From: Actinomadura livida
GTDB lineage: Bacteria > Actinomycetota > Actinomycetes > Streptosporangiales > Streptosporangiaceae
Assembly: GCF_014648675.1 (NCBI RefSeq)
Contig: NZ_BMRO01000004.1
Coordinates: 510,785-558,351, forward strand
Direction: 5' to 3'
DNA: 47,567 bases
Shown here: piece by piece, positions 17,255 through 26,056 of the stretch
Position numbering within the stretch: the stretch's first letter is position 1
Layout of the letters: every line of letters starts with the position of its first letter
The notes under the pieces: generated by a model
Seen by the model: the letters and a program-made list of their open reading frames with translations, nothing else
What the model was told of the DNA's origin: nothing
Databases searched by the model: none
Made by a program: the position numbers and the translations under genes

Positions 17255-17515
17255 GTGAGTACGAAGATCCTTCCCGACGGCGACACCCAGAGCGATGTCC
17301 GGCCCGACCTATCGCACGGTGACGGCGACCACGAGCGGTTCGCCCACTACGTGAAGAAGGCCAAGATCACCGAGAGTGCGGTGACCGGGACGCCGGTGAT
17401 CGCGCTGTGCGGCAAGGTCTGGGTGCCGAACCGGGATCCGAAGAAGTACCCCGTCTGCCCGGAGTGCAAGGAGATCTACGAGTCCATGAAGTCGGGCGGC
17501 GAGGGCAAGGAGTGA
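17255..17515 (+). CDS. DUF3039 domain protein
   Basis: An 86-residue protein. It has the DUF3039 pattern: an acidic N-terminus, HERFAHYVKK, then GTPVIALCGKVWVP and CPECKEIYE. Cys53 together with the CPEC pair could bind zinc. Function unknown; the family is confined to actinobacteria. Translation probably starts at the GTG of a leaderless mRNA, because the -10 box TAAGGT is 6 nt away and no Shine-Dalgarno exists. A hairpin terminator follows 40 nt after the stop. Confidence 0.88.
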   Translation: MSTKILPDGDTQSDVRPDLSHGDGDHERFAHYVKKAKITESAVTGTPVIALCGKVWVPNRDPKKYPVCPECKEIYESMKSGGEGKE

Positions 17516-17554
17516 CCACTTCTCTTCCGGTCGCGGTCGAGAAGCGTTAGCCAC

Positions 17555-17586
17555 CGGCCGCCGGGAGGCGGCCGACGGCGCGCCGT
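17555..17586 (+). terminator. Hairpin terminator after the DUF3039 gene
   Basis: CGGCCGCC (17555-17562) and GGCGGCCG (17567-17574) form an 8-bp stem with a GGGA loop, followed by the palindrome ACGGCGCGCCGT. The rest of the spacer up to 17708 shows only a possible TACATT -10 box at 17692-17697 for the protease gene. Confidence 0.5.
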
Positions 17587-17708
17587 CCGTTTCGGCGTGC
17601 GCGCAGGGTCCCGCGGTGAGCGGTCCCTTGCCGGGTTCTCCCCGGTGGGGTCGCTGACCGCGGGACTTCCATTACGCAAATACGGGGTTCGTACATTCGG
17701 GGGGATGT

Positions 17709-18740
17709 ATGCGGCGGTTGGCCGGGGTTTCGCTGTGCGCACTGATGGTTACGGTGTGTTCTCTATCTGTCCCGGTGAGTGACCGGGCGCGGGTGCGGGC
17801 GGCGCCGGTGGCGGAGCCGGACGACGGGTGCGGCCCGGATTCCGGCGCCCGGACGTCCCACCCGGGCCCGCATCCCCGCGACCATGCCCACCTCGGGCAC
17901 GAGGAGGTCGTCGCGATGCTCGCCGATCTCCGCCGGACGCTCGCCGACCGCTACGGCACCTCCGACGAACGGCGCCTCGACTCCACGCTGCGGCGGGCGG
18001 GCCGCCTCGTCGTCCCCGTGCGTTTCCACGTCATCCACAACGGGCGCAGGGGGTGGCTGTCGAACAAAGACGTCCGCCGGCAGATCTCCACGCTGAACGC
18101 CGCGTACGGGGGAGCGAAGGGCGGGGTGGACACCCACGTCCGGTTCCGTCTGGCCAGCCACGGCCACACCGACAGCGCGGCGTGGTTCTACAGCCCGCGG
18201 CTGTACGAGAACTCGATGAAAAGGCGGCTGCGCAAGGGTGGACGCAACACGCTCAACGTCTATACCGCCGCCGTGGGCACGGACGTCCTGGGCTTCTCCA
18301 CGTTCCCCCAGTGGTACCGGAGGAAGCCGCACATGGACGGCGTCGTCATCGACTACCGCAGCCTGCCGGGCGGATCGTTCCGCCACTACGACCGCGGGTA
18401 CACGGCCGTCCACGAGATCGGGCACTGGCTCGGCCTCTTCCACACGTTCGAGAACGGGTGCCGCACGCCCGGCGACGGCATCGCCGACACCCCGTACGAG
18501 GCGCGGCCGGCGGAAGGGTGCCCTTACTCCCGGGACACCTGCCGGCAGCGGGGCCGCGACCCCATCCACAACTTCATGGACTACGCCCACGACTCCTGCA
18601 TGAGGGAGTTCACCGCAGGTCAGGGGCGCCGCATCCGGGCGGCGTGGGCCGCCTACCGCGCCCCGCGGCGCGGCGCCCGGAGTGTGGATCTCGGCACAGG
18701 ACCGGCGGCCGGAGCACTATCTGTCGGTGCGCCTCGGTAG
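17709..18740 (+). CDS. Secreted M43 (pappalysin-type) zinc metalloprotease
   Basis: A 343-residue exported protein. A signal peptide covers about residues 1-30. The catalytic zinc site is HEIGHWLGLFH (235-245), an HExxHxxGxxH metzincin motif, and the Met-turn lies in HNFMDYAHDSCM (288-298). Paired Cys near the active site (251, 271, 278, 297) fit the disulfide pattern of MEP1-like M43B enzymes. It likely digests extracellular protein. A GGGGGG run a few bases before the ATG may act as ribosome site. It separates the DUF3039 and helicase genes. Confidence 0.92.
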   Translation: MRRLAGVSLCALMVTVCSLSVPVSDRARVRAAPVAEPDDGCGPDSGARTSHPGPHPRDHAHLGHEEVVAMLADLRRTLADRYGTSDERRLDSTLRRAGRLVVPVRFHVIHNGRRGWLSNKDVRRQISTLNAAYGGAKGGVDTHVRFRLASHGHTDSAAWFYSPRLYENSMKRRLRKGGRNTLNVYTAAVGTDVLGFSTFPQWYRRKPHMDGVVIDYRSLPGGSFRHYDRGYTAVHEIGHWLGLFHTFENGCRTPGDGIADTPYEARPAEGCPYSRDTCRQRGRDPIHNFMDYAHDSCMREFTAGQGRRIRAAWAAYRAPRRGARSVDLGTGPAAGALSVGAPR

Positions 18741-18746
18741 CCTTCA

Positions 18747-20519
18747 ATGACCGTGAGCACCTTCGCCGCATCGAGCATGCCTCCCGCCTTCCCCGAGCGG
18801 GCCGCCTGGGGGACGGCGTCGTCCCTGCGCGCCTGGCAGCAGCAGGCGCTGGAGGCTTACTTCGGGATGGACGGCACGAAGCCGGGCCCGCGCGACTTCC
18901 TCACCGTCGCGACGCCCGGCGCCGGGAAGACGACGTTCGCGCTCCGCCTCGCCCGCGAGCTGATGGAACGCCGCGTCGTCTCCGCGATCACGATCGTGTG
19001 CCCCACCGAGCACCTCAAGCGGCAGTGGGCCGAGTCGGCGTCCCGCGTCGGCATCAGGATCGACCCGGAGTACCAGAACGGGCAGGGGCCCGTCGGCAAG
19101 GACTTCCACGGCGTCGCCGTCACCTACGCGACCGTCGCGGCGCGCCCCGCGCTGCACCGCAACCGCACCGAGTCGCGCAAGTCGCTGGTCATCTTCGACG
19201 AGGTCCACCACGCGGGCGACGGGCTCTCCTGGGGCGACGCCGTCCGGGAGGCGTTCGAGCCCGCCGCGCGGCGCCTCGCGCTGTCCGGTACGCCGTTCCG
19301 CACCGACGTCAACCCGATCCCGTTCGTCCAGTACGAGGAGGGGCCGGACGGCGTCCGGCGCAGCCGCGCCGACTACACCTACGGCTACGGCCCGGCCCTC
19401 GCCGACGGCGTCGTCCGCCCGGTGATCTTCCTCGCGTACGCGGGGGAGATGCGCTGGCGCACCCGGGCCGGCGACGAGATCACCGCGACGCTCGGCGAGC
19501 CGCTCACCCAGGACCAGACCGCCCAGGCGTGGCGCGCCGCCCTCGACCCCAAGGGCGACTGGATCAGGCAGGTCCTCGGCGCGGCCGACCGCCGGCTCAC
19601 CGAGCTGCGCCGCGCCATCCCGGACGCGGGCGGCCTGGTCATCGCCACCGACCACGAGACCGCCCGCGCCTACGCGAAGATGCTGCGCGCCGTCACCGGG
19701 CAGGGCGCCACGGTCGTGCTGTCGGACGACCCGACCGCGTCGAAGAAGATCAAGCAGTTCGGGGAGACCGACGACCGCTGGATGGTCGCGGTCCGGATGG
19801 TCTCCGAGGGCGTCGACATCCCGCGCCTCGCCGTCGGCGTGTACGCCACGTCCACCAGCACGCCGCTGTTCTTCGCGCAGGCCATCGGCCGTTTCGTCCG
19901 CGCCCGCAGGCGCGGCGAGACGGCCTCGGTCTTCCTGCCGTCGGTGCCGACGCTGATGGGGCACGCCGCCGAGATGGAGACCGAGCGCGACCACGTCCTC
20001 GACCGGCCCGTCCGGGAGGACGGCCTGGACGACGAGCTGCTCGCCGAGGCCAACCGCAGGCAGGACACCTCCGACGTCGGCGAGGAGCTGCCGTTCGAGA
20101 CCGTCGAGGCGTCCGCGACGTTCGACCGCGTCCTCTACGACGGCGGCGAGTTCGGCATGCACGCCGAGCCGGGCTCCGCCGAGGAGGAGGAGTACCTCGG
20201 CATCCCCGGCCTGCTGGAGCCCGAGCAGGTGTCGGCGCTGCTGCGCAAGCGGCAGGCCGACCAGATCGCCGGGGAGCGCAGGCGCAAGACCGGCGACCCG
20301 CGCGCCGACCGCACCGCCGCCGAGGACATCGCCGCCCTGCGCCGCGAGCTGAACGGCCTGGTCGGAGCCTGGAACCACCGCACCGGCAAGCCGCACGGCG
20401 TGATCCACACCGAGCTCCGCGCCGCGTGCGGCGGCCCCGCCATCGCGCAGGCCACCGCCGAGGACGTCAAGAAGCGCATCGCCAAGATCCGCGAATGGGC
20501 CGCCAAGCGCCGCCACTGA
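18747..20519 (+). CDS. DEAD/DEAH-box superfamily 2 helicase
   Basis: A 590-residue SF2 helicase-like ATPase. Motif I is ATPGAGKT (55-62), motif II DEVH (151-154), motif III SGTPFR (180-185). The second RecA domain carries VSEGVDIP and QAIGRFVRARR (motifs V and VI). The C-terminal 150 residues are a charged helical region of unknown role. DNA or RNA preference is unknown; the layout recalls restriction-enzyme-type/UvrB-like translocases rather than DEAD RNA helicases. A TAGCCT -10-like box (18738-18743) overlaps the protease stop; with it, a GTG at 18753 is an alternative start. Confidence 0.9.
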   Translation: MTVSTFAASSMPPAFPERAAWGTASSLRAWQQQALEAYFGMDGTKPGPRDFLTVATPGAGKTTFALRLARELMERRVVSAITIVCPTEHLKRQWAESASRVGIRIDPEYQNGQGPVGKDFHGVAVTYATVAARPALHRNRTESRKSLVIFDEVHHAGDGLSWGDAVREAFEPAARRLALSGTPFRTDVNPIPFVQYEEGPDGVRRSRADYTYGYGPALADGVVRPVIFLAYAGEMRWRTRAGDEITATLGEPLTQDQTAQAWRAALDPKGDWIRQVLGAADRRLTELRRAIPDAGGLVIATDHETARAYAKMLRAVTGQGATVVLSDDPTASKKIKQFGETDDRWMVAVRMVSEGVDIPRLAVGVYATSTSTPLFFAQAIGRFVRARRRGETASVFLPSVPTLMGHAAEMETERDHVLDRPVREDGLDDELLAEANRRQDTSDVGEELPFETVEASATFDRVLYDGGEFGMHAEPGSAEEEEYLGIPGLLEPEQVSALLRKRQADQIAGERRRKTGDPRADRTAAEDIAALRRELNGLVGAWNHRTGKPHGVIHTELRAACGGPAIAQATAEDVKKRIAKIREWAAKRRH

Positions 20520-20657
20520 CGTCTTCGAGGAGCCGGGGGCTCGCACCGGCCCGGCGAGCGCCGCAACGCAGCTCACAGCGGTGAACTGCGTATAGCACGA
20601 AAAAGCGGCCATAAGGTGACTCTGCCCCTTTCGATCAGGGCGCCGAGGAGAGCCGCG

Positions 20658-21920
20658 ATGACCGACCGAGCCAGCCCCCCAGACGACCTGCCCGCGGACC
20701 GGACGGAGCACCCGCCGGGTGCTCCGGCGACGGCGTCCGTCCCGAGGCAGCGCAAGCCGCGGAACGGCGACGAGCGCGACCGCATCCGGCGGCGGCTGGA
20801 GCGGCTGCTCGGGATCGCGGCGACCGAGGGCAACACGGTCGCCCCGCTGCGCAACGGCGACGAGATCTTCCCGGCGATGCTGGATTCGATCCGAGCCGCG
20901 CGGAACACGATCGACATGATGACCTACGTCTACTGGCGCGGGGACATCGCCACCGGCTTCGCCGAGGCCCTGGCCGACCGGGCTCGCGCCGGAGTGCGCG
21001 TCCGGCTGCTGCTGGACGGGGTCGGGAGCCTGAAGATCGAGAAGGACCTGGTGGAGCGGATGGAGGAGGCCGGCGTGATCGTGGCCTGGTTCCGCAAGCC
21101 CCACCAGCTGTCACCGTTCAAGCAGAACCACCGCTGCCACCGCAAGGTCCTCGTCGTCGACGAGGAGGTCGCCTACACCGGCGGAGTCGGCATCGCCGAG
21201 GAGTGGTGCGGCGACGCCCGCGACTCCGGCGAGTGGCGGGACACCCACTTCCAGATCCGCGGGCCGTCGGTCGACGGCGTGGCCGCCGCGTTCGCGCAGA
21301 GCTGGGCCGAATGCCACGAGGACCTGATCGGCGAGCGCGACCGCTTCACTCCGCAGCCCCCGGTCGGGGACGCGGTCATCCAGGTCGTCCGGGGCTCGGC
21401 CAGCCTGGGCTGGCAGGACATGCAGACCCTCGTCCGCATCGTCCTGGAATCGGCGCAGCACCGCATCCGGCTGGCGTCCGCCTACTTCGCCCCCGACGCC
21501 TACTTCACGGAGCTGATGTGCGCGACGGCGAGGCGCGGCGTCCAGATCGAGCTGCTGCTGCCCGGCCCGAACGCCGACAAGCGCGTCAGCCGGCTGGCCG
21601 CCCAGCGCCACTACGAGACGCTCCTGGAGTGCGGCGTCCGCATCTTCCAGTACCAGCCCACGATGCTGCACACCAAGATCATCCTGATGGACGACACGGT
21701 CGCGCTCGTCGGCTCCACCAACTTCAACCGCCGGTCCCTCGACCACGACGAAGAGGTCATGCTGGCGGTCATCGACGAAGACCTCACCGCGACCCTGCAC
21801 GCCCACTTCGACGAGGACCTGGCCCGCAGCGAGCGGGTCGACCACGCTCGCTGGGCGCGCCGCTCCGCCAGGCAGCGCGCCAAGGAGGCGGCGATCACCC
21901 CGCTCCGCCGCTTCCTGTGA
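20658..21920 (+). CDS. Phospholipase D-like protein, probable cardiolipin synthase
   Basis: A 420-residue enzyme with two HKD motifs: HRKVLVVD (161-168) followed by GG, and HTKIILMD (338-345) followed by GSTN. The pair forms one PLD active site that transfers phosphatidyl groups, in this family usually making cardiolipin. Unlike ClsA it has no N-terminal membrane helices; the first 50 residues are polar and basic, so membrane contact would be peripheral. GAGGAG precedes the ATG. A TAAGGT box near 20613 may be its promoter. Substrate assignment is by family. Confidence 0.88.
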   Translation: MTDRASPPDDLPADRTEHPPGAPATASVPRQRKPRNGDERDRIRRRLERLLGIAATEGNTVAPLRNGDEIFPAMLDSIRAARNTIDMMTYVYWRGDIATGFAEALADRARAGVRVRLLLDGVGSLKIEKDLVERMEEAGVIVAWFRKPHQLSPFKQNHRCHRKVLVVDEEVAYTGGVGIAEEWCGDARDSGEWRDTHFQIRGPSVDGVAAAFAQSWAECHEDLIGERDRFTPQPPVGDAVIQVVRGSASLGWQDMQTLVRIVLESAQHRIRLASAYFAPDAYFTELMCATARRGVQIELLLPGPNADKRVSRLAAQRHYETLLECGVRIFQYQPTMLHTKIILMDDTVALVGSTNFNRRSLDHDEEVMLAVIDEDLTATLHAHFDEDLARSERVDHARWARRSARQRAKEAAITPLRRFL

Positions 21921-22004
21921 CCCCGCGGGCGGCGAGTCGGGACCCGATGGTGATCTACCCGTTTCCGGACACTCCGGTGACGGTGACCCTTGGTCGGGTC
22001 TCGG

Positions 22005-22586
22005 TCAGGTGCTCACCACTGGGGCGCCGTTGAGGGCGACCCCCTCCTGCGCCATCTCCTCCAGGGCCTTGTCGACGGTGGGCTTGGCGACACCGGCGGT
22101 GAGGTCGAGGAGGACGGTGGTGCGCAGGCCCGCGCGGGAGGCGTCCACGGCGGTGGCGCGGACGCAGTGGTCGGTGGCGATGCCGACGATGTCCACCTCG
22201 TCGATGCCGCGGCCGGCGAGCCAGTCGGCGAGCGGCTGCTCGTCGTCGGAGACCCCCTCGAAGCCGCTGTAGGCGGCTTCCTCGCGGCCCTTGCTGAACA
22301 CCGCCTCGATGGGCGCGAGCGCGAGGTCGGGGTGGAAGTCGGCGCCCGGGGTGCCGATCACGCAGTGCGCCGGCCACGAGTCGACGAAGTCGGGTTGCTC
22401 GGAGAAGTGGTCGCCCGGGTCGAGGTGGAAGTCGCGGGTCGCCACGATATGGGCGTAGCCCGACCGGTTCTCGGACACGTGCCGGGAGATCCGGGCCGCC
22501 ACGTCGGCACCGCCGCCGACGCCGAGCGAGCCGCCCTCGCAGAAGTCGTTCTGCACGTCCACGATGATCAGAGCCTTCTTGCCCAT
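22005..22586 (-). CDS. pncA: Nicotinamidase
   Basis: A 193-residue isochorismatase-fold amidase that converts nicotinamide to nicotinate. The triad is visible: Asp10 in IIVDVQNDF, Lys99 in VFSKG and Cys141 in GIATDHCVRATA. Metal-ligand candidates are Asp52 and His54 in TRDFHLDPGDHF. It lies just downstream, on the same strand, of the nicotinate phosphoribosyltransferase gene (76-nt gap), which uses its product in NAD salvage, so co-transcription is likely. The ATG has no strong Shine-Dalgarno within 10 nt. Confidence 0.94.
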   Translation of the reverse strand: MGKKALIIVDVQNDFCEGGSLGVGGGADVAARISRHVSENRSGYAHIVATRDFHLDPGDHFSEQPDFVDSWPAHCVIGTPGADFHPDLALAPIEAVFSKGREEAAYSGFEGVSDDEQPLADWLAGRGIDEVDIVGIATDHCVRATAVDASRAGLRTTVLLDLTAGVAKPTVDKALEEMAQEGVALNGAPVVST

Positions 22587-22661
22587 GAGCGCTCCCTGTT
22601 CAGGTCTCTCCTCCGGACTTGCCCAGACACTAGGGACGCTATCCCAGAATGCGGGACCGGT

Positions 22662-24014
22662 TCAGGGGCGAGTGCCGTCGCCGACGAACTCGGTCGGGAC
22701 GGCGGGCTCGCCGCGCGAGAGGCGCACCGCCGACGCCGGCAGTTCCGCGACCGCGCGGGCGTGGCGCTCCCTGCTCGCGGTGAGCGGTTCGCGTCCGACG
22801 ACCTCGCCGTCGCGCACCAGCGGGACGTGCAGGACGCGGTCGCGCGGACCCGGGGCGGCCTCCCCCAGGAAGATGGCCTCGGCATGCGCGACGCCGTGCC
22901 CGTCGAGGCGGCGGACGGCCGTCTTGCGCCCGCCGCGGCTCGGCTTGCCGGGGGAGCGCTTCGCCACCGGGCGGACGGGGGCGTCCTCGCCGGGGCCGTC
23001 CGCCCGCGCGACGAGCTTGTAGACGAGCGACGTCGTCGGGGCGCCCGAGCCGGTCACGAGGGACGTCCCCACGCCGTAGCCGTCCACGGGCGCCGCGGCG
23101 AGGGCCGCGATGCCGTATTCGTCCAGGTCGCCGGTCACCACGATGCGGGTGCCGGCCGCGCCCAGCGCGTCGAGCTGCTCCCGGACGCGGCGCGCCAGCG
23201 CGCCGAGGTCGCCGCTGTCGAGCCGCACGCCGCCGAGCGCGGGCCCGGCCAGTTCCACGCCGGTGCCGACGGCCCGCTCGACGTCGTAGGTGTCGACGAG
23301 CAGCGTCGTGTCCGCCCCGAGCGAGGCGAGCTGCGCCTCGAACGCGTGCCGCTCGCTGTCGTGCAGGAGGGTGAACGAGTGGGCGCTCGTCCCGGCGGTC
23401 GGCACGCCGTAGAGGCGGCCCGCCTCCAGGTTGGACGTGGTGGCGAACCCCGCGATGTAGGCGGCGCGGGCGGCGGCCACGGCGGCGCGCTCGTGGGTGC
23501 GCCGCGAACCCATCTCGATGAGGGGCCGGTCCTGGGCCGCCTGGACCATCCGGGACGCCGCGGACGCGATCGCGCAGTCGTGGTTGAGGATCGACAGGGC
23601 GAGGGTCTCCAGGAGGACGGCCTCCCCGAACGTCCCTTCGACCACCAGGATCGGCGATTCCGGGAAGAAGCAGTCGCCCTCGGCGTAACCGTGGACGTTC
23701 CCGGTGAAGCGGTACTTCTCCAGCCACTGCAGCGTGGGCTCGTCCACGATGTCGTTCGCGGCCAGGAACTCCAGCTGCGCGGGCTCGAAGCAGAACGCCT
23801 CGATCGCGTCCAGCAGCCGCCCCGTCCCCGCCACGACCCCGTACCGGCGGCCCGCGGGCAGGCTCCGGGCGAACACCTCGAAGACCGCGCGCCGGTCGGC
23901 CGTCCCGCTGCGGAGTGCGGCCTGCAGCATGGTCAGCTCGTACTGGTCGGTCAGCAGTGCGGTGCCGTCACCATGGTCCACATCTGGAACCCTAAGCCTT
24001 GCCGCGTGCACCAT
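22662..24014 (-). CDS. pncB: Nicotinate phosphoribosyltransferase
   Basis: A 450-residue NAD-salvage enzyme joining nicotinate and PRPP. Recognisable stretches are TDQYELTMLQAAL near the N-terminus, GSRRTHE with the phosphoenzyme-type His, TSAHSF, DTYDV and RLDSGDL with the PRPP-binding region. The last 100 residues are a charged C-terminal domain. The start is uncertain: the ATG at 24014 gives the longest plausible protein, while a GTG at 23981 is preceded by AGGG at better spacing. It is divergent from clpS, as in M. tuberculosis (Rv1330c/Rv1331), and followed by pncA. Confidence 0.92.
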   Translation of the reverse strand: MVHAARLRVPDVDHGDGTALLTDQYELTMLQAALRSGTADRRAVFEVFARSLPAGRRYGVVAGTGRLLDAIEAFCFEPAQLEFLAANDIVDEPTLQWLEKYRFTGNVHGYAEGDCFFPESPILVVEGTFGEAVLLETLALSILNHDCAIASAASRMVQAAQDRPLIEMGSRRTHERAAVAAARAAYIAGFATTSNLEAGRLYGVPTAGTSAHSFTLLHDSERHAFEAQLASLGADTTLLVDTYDVERAVGTGVELAGPALGGVRLDSGDLGALARRVREQLDALGAAGTRIVVTGDLDEYGIAALAAAPVDGYGVGTSLVTGSGAPTTSLVYKLVARADGPGEDAPVRPVAKRSPGKPSRGGRKTAVRRLDGHGVAHAEAIFLGEAAPGPRDRVLHVPLVRDGEVVGREPLTASRERHARAVAELPASAVRLSRGEPAVPTEFVGDGTRP

Positions 24015-24053
24015 GGAGGTCCGGACCGTCGCACCGGACGGGGCGGCGGCGCA

Positions 24054-24059
24054 TAGCAT
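24054..24059 (+). promoter_or_regulatory. -10 box of the clpS transcript
   Basis: TAGCAT lies 8 nt before the ATG of a short ORF at 24068, so the transcript probably begins at or next to that ATG. Confidence 0.45.
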
Positions 24060-24067
24060 CGGGTGCG

Positions 24068-24112
24068 ATGGGCGGACGGACTTCACGCGGAGAGGGGGAG
24101 ACGCGGACATGA
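24068..24112 (+). CDS. Short upstream ORF overlapping the clpS start
   Basis: Fourteen codons (MGGRTSRGEGETRT) that end with TGA at 24110-24112, overlapping the ATG of clpS as ATGA. With the -10 box 8 nt before it, it could be translated from a leaderless mRNA and deliver ribosomes to clpS. The clpS Shine-Dalgarno (GGGGGAG) lies inside it. Coding status is not proven; conservation is untested. Confidence 0.35.
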   Translation: MGGRTSRGEGETRT

Positions 24113-24414
24113 GCGCCATGAGCACGGCGCCCGCACCCGTCGAACTGGAGCGGCCGGACGTCGAGGAGGACGTCAGCGCGGACCGGCCCTGGCTGGCGAT
24201 CGTCTGGAACGACCCGATCAACCTGATGTCGTACGTCACGTACGTGTTCCAGGCCGTTTTCGGCTACCCGAAGACCAAGGCCGAGAAGCTGATGCTCGAC
24301 GTGCACCACAAGGGGCGCGCCGTCGTGGCCAACGGCACCCGCGAGGAGATGGAGCGGGACGTGGAGATCCTGCACTCCTACGGCCTGTGGGCCACCGTGA
24401 AGCGGGACGACTAG
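24109..24414 (+). CDS. clpS: ATP-dependent Clp protease adaptor ClpS
   Basis: A 101-residue adaptor that delivers N-degron substrates to ClpAP/ClpCP. After an acidic 25-residue tail the ClpS core reads WLAIVWNDPINLMSYVTYVFQ, then YPKTKAEKLMLDVHHKGRAVV and a C-terminal helix, with the usual Asn-Asp-Pro and Val/Met pocket residues. GGGGGAG precedes the ATG by 8 nt. Followed by DUF2017 (49 nt), the same pair as Rv1331-Rv1332. A short ORF overlaps its start. Confidence 0.95.
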   Translation: MSAMSTAPAPVELERPDVEEDVSADRPWLAIVWNDPINLMSYVTYVFQAVFGYPKTKAEKLMLDVHHKGRAVVANGTREEMERDVEILHSYGLWATVKRDD

Positions 24415-24462
24415 TGCCGATGGGCGGAGCGATCCGATGAGCCGTCCGGAGCGGAGCGACCC

Positions 24463-24990
24463 GTGAGCCATGTGAAGAGGACCCGCCAGGGCATCAGGGT
24501 GCGCCTTGAGGCCGAGGAGGCCGCGCTCGTGCGCGCCCTGATGGAGCAGCTGCTCGCGCTGCTGGGCGAGGCGCCCGGCGCGGACGACGAGCTGGCGTCC
24601 ATCGGCATCGCCGACAACGCCACCAAATCGGACGACCCGGTGCTGGCCCGGCTGTTCCCCGACGCGTACCAGGACGACGGCGAGGCGGCGGGCGAGTTCC
24701 GCCGCTACACCGAGATGGGGCTGCGCGACGGCAAGCGCGAGGCCGCCGAGACGGTGCTGAACACGCTGGGCGAGCCTGGCGGCGACGTGATGCTGGACGA
24801 GAAGCAGGCGCAGGTGTGGCTGCGGGCGCTGAACGACGTCCGGCTGGCGCTGGGCACCCGGCTCGACATCACCGAGGAGTGGTACGAGGAGGCGGAGGGC
24901 ATGGACCCGCGCGACCCTCGTGCGCCGATGTTCGCGGCCTACGACTGGCTCACGATGCTGCAGGAGAGCCTCGTCCGCGCGCTCTGGTGA
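24463..24990 (+). CDS. DUF2017 family protein
   Basis: A 175-residue, mainly helical, acidic protein with the DUF2017 layout: an N-terminal basic strand (VKRTRQGIRVRLEAEEAALVRALMEQLLALL), DPVLARLFPDAY in the middle and a C-terminal WLRALNDVRLALGTRLDITEEW helix. Its M. tuberculosis counterpart next to clpS (Rv1332) is annotated as a regulator, but its molecular role is not established. GTG start. Probably co-transcribed with clpS. The next 136 bp hold the upstream region of the MEDS operon. Confidence 0.88.
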   Translation: MSHVKRTRQGIRVRLEAEEAALVRALMEQLLALLGEAPGADDELASIGIADNATKSDDPVLARLFPDAYQDDGEAAGEFRRYTEMGLRDGKREAAETVLNTLGEPGGDVMLDEKQAQVWLRALNDVRLALGTRLDITEEWYEEAEGMDPRDPRAPMFAAYDWLTMLQESLVRALW

Positions 24991-25126
24991 CCGCCTCCCG
25001 CGTCCACACCTGGTCATAAAGGGCATTACCGATTGTCGGGACGGCGGTGCGGAGGGTCGTTAACGTTGCCTCCAGGGGGCGTTCACGGTCCGCCCGCGGC
25101 GGGCCGAAGACCATTCGGAGGCCGTC

Positions 25127-26038
25127 ATGCCCGTAGCGGGCACCCACCCCAAGCCGGTCGGCGCGATGGAACTGGGCGACCACCTCGCCCTCGTCTTCGA
25201 CGACGACGGGGAACGCCGGTCGATCATGGCCGCCTACGCGCGCGACGGAGTCCGCGCCGGCGAGAAGGTCATCTACATCTCCGACGGCGTCCCCGCGGCG
25301 GACGTGCTCGCCTGGCTGCTGGCCGCCGACGCGGGCGCCGGCCCGGACCCGGACGGCGGCGACATCGACCTCGCCGCCGCGATGGAGGCCGGGCACTTCG
25401 TCGTCCGGACCGCCGAGGAGACGTTCCTCGCGAGCGGCCGGTTCGACCCGCAGGAGAGCCTCCAGCTGATGGCGACGGAGATCGACCTCGCGCTCGTGCA
25501 GGGCTACCGGGGCGTGCGGATCGCCGGCGAGGCGCGCTTCTCGCTGCGCCGCTGGCCGGGCACCGACCAGCACGGCGACTTCGAGCGGATGCTCGACGAG
25601 GTCTTCATGACCACCGACCTGAAGGCGATGGCGATCTGCCAGTTCGACCGCCGCTGGTTCGACGACGTGCGGCTCGCGGCGGTGGACGCCAGCCACATGG
25701 GCCGAGTCCGCGTCAACGACTACTACGACGACGGCTCGCTGCGCATCACGCCCATCTTCAGCCCGCCCGGCGCCGCGCTGGCCGGGACCATCGACCGGTC
25801 GAACCTCTCCGCCGCCGAGGACGTGCTGGAGTCGATCACGACCCGGACGGGCCTGCTGTGCCTCGACCTCGGCGGCGTGACGGACTGCGACGCGGACGGG
25901 CTGCGCCTGCTGGCCGGGGCCGGCGGCCGGGGGCACGGCGGGCTGCTGCTGCGCGGCGTGCCGCCCGCGCTCCGCGACCGGCTGCGCGAGGAGGGCCTGG
26001 ACGACGCCCCCGGCATCTCCGTCGAGTACCGCGCCTGA
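25127..26038 (+). CDS. MEDS domain-STAS domain protein (A1), anti-anti-sigma-like
   Basis: A 303-residue cytosolic protein. Residues 10-205 form a MEDS sensory domain (PF14417-type): GDHLALVF at 18-25, a KaiC-like strand EKVIYIS, IAGEARFSLRRWPG, and CQFDRRW from 171. Residues 215-295 are a STAS domain. At the site where RsbV/SpoIIAA carries a phosphorylatable Ser, the sequence is D-A-D-G-L (255-259), with Ala in place. It may therefore be controlled by its MEDS ligand rather than by phosphorylation. GGAGG precedes the ATG. First gene of a three-gene operon; the signal is unknown. Confidence 0.85.
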   Translation: MPVAGTHPKPVGAMELGDHLALVFDDDGERRSIMAAYARDGVRAGEKVIYISDGVPAADVLAWLLAADAGAGPDPDGGDIDLAAAMEAGHFVVRTAEETFLASGRFDPQESLQLMATEIDLALVQGYRGVRIAGEARFSLRRWPGTDQHGDFERMLDEVFMTTDLKAMAICQFDRRWFDDVRLAAVDASHMGRVRVNDYYDDGSLRITPIFSPPGAALAGTIDRSNLSAAEDVLESITTRTGLLCLDLGGVTDCDADGLRLLAGAGGRGHGGLLLRGVPPALRDRLREEGLDDAPGISVEYRA

Positions 26039-26056
26039 TGCGGATGAGGAGGCCGC

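Noticed and set aside
25001..25126. A sigma-B-type promoter in front of MEDS operon A
   Set aside because: GGGTCGTT is only loosely similar to the -10 of that class and no matching -35 sits at the right distance.
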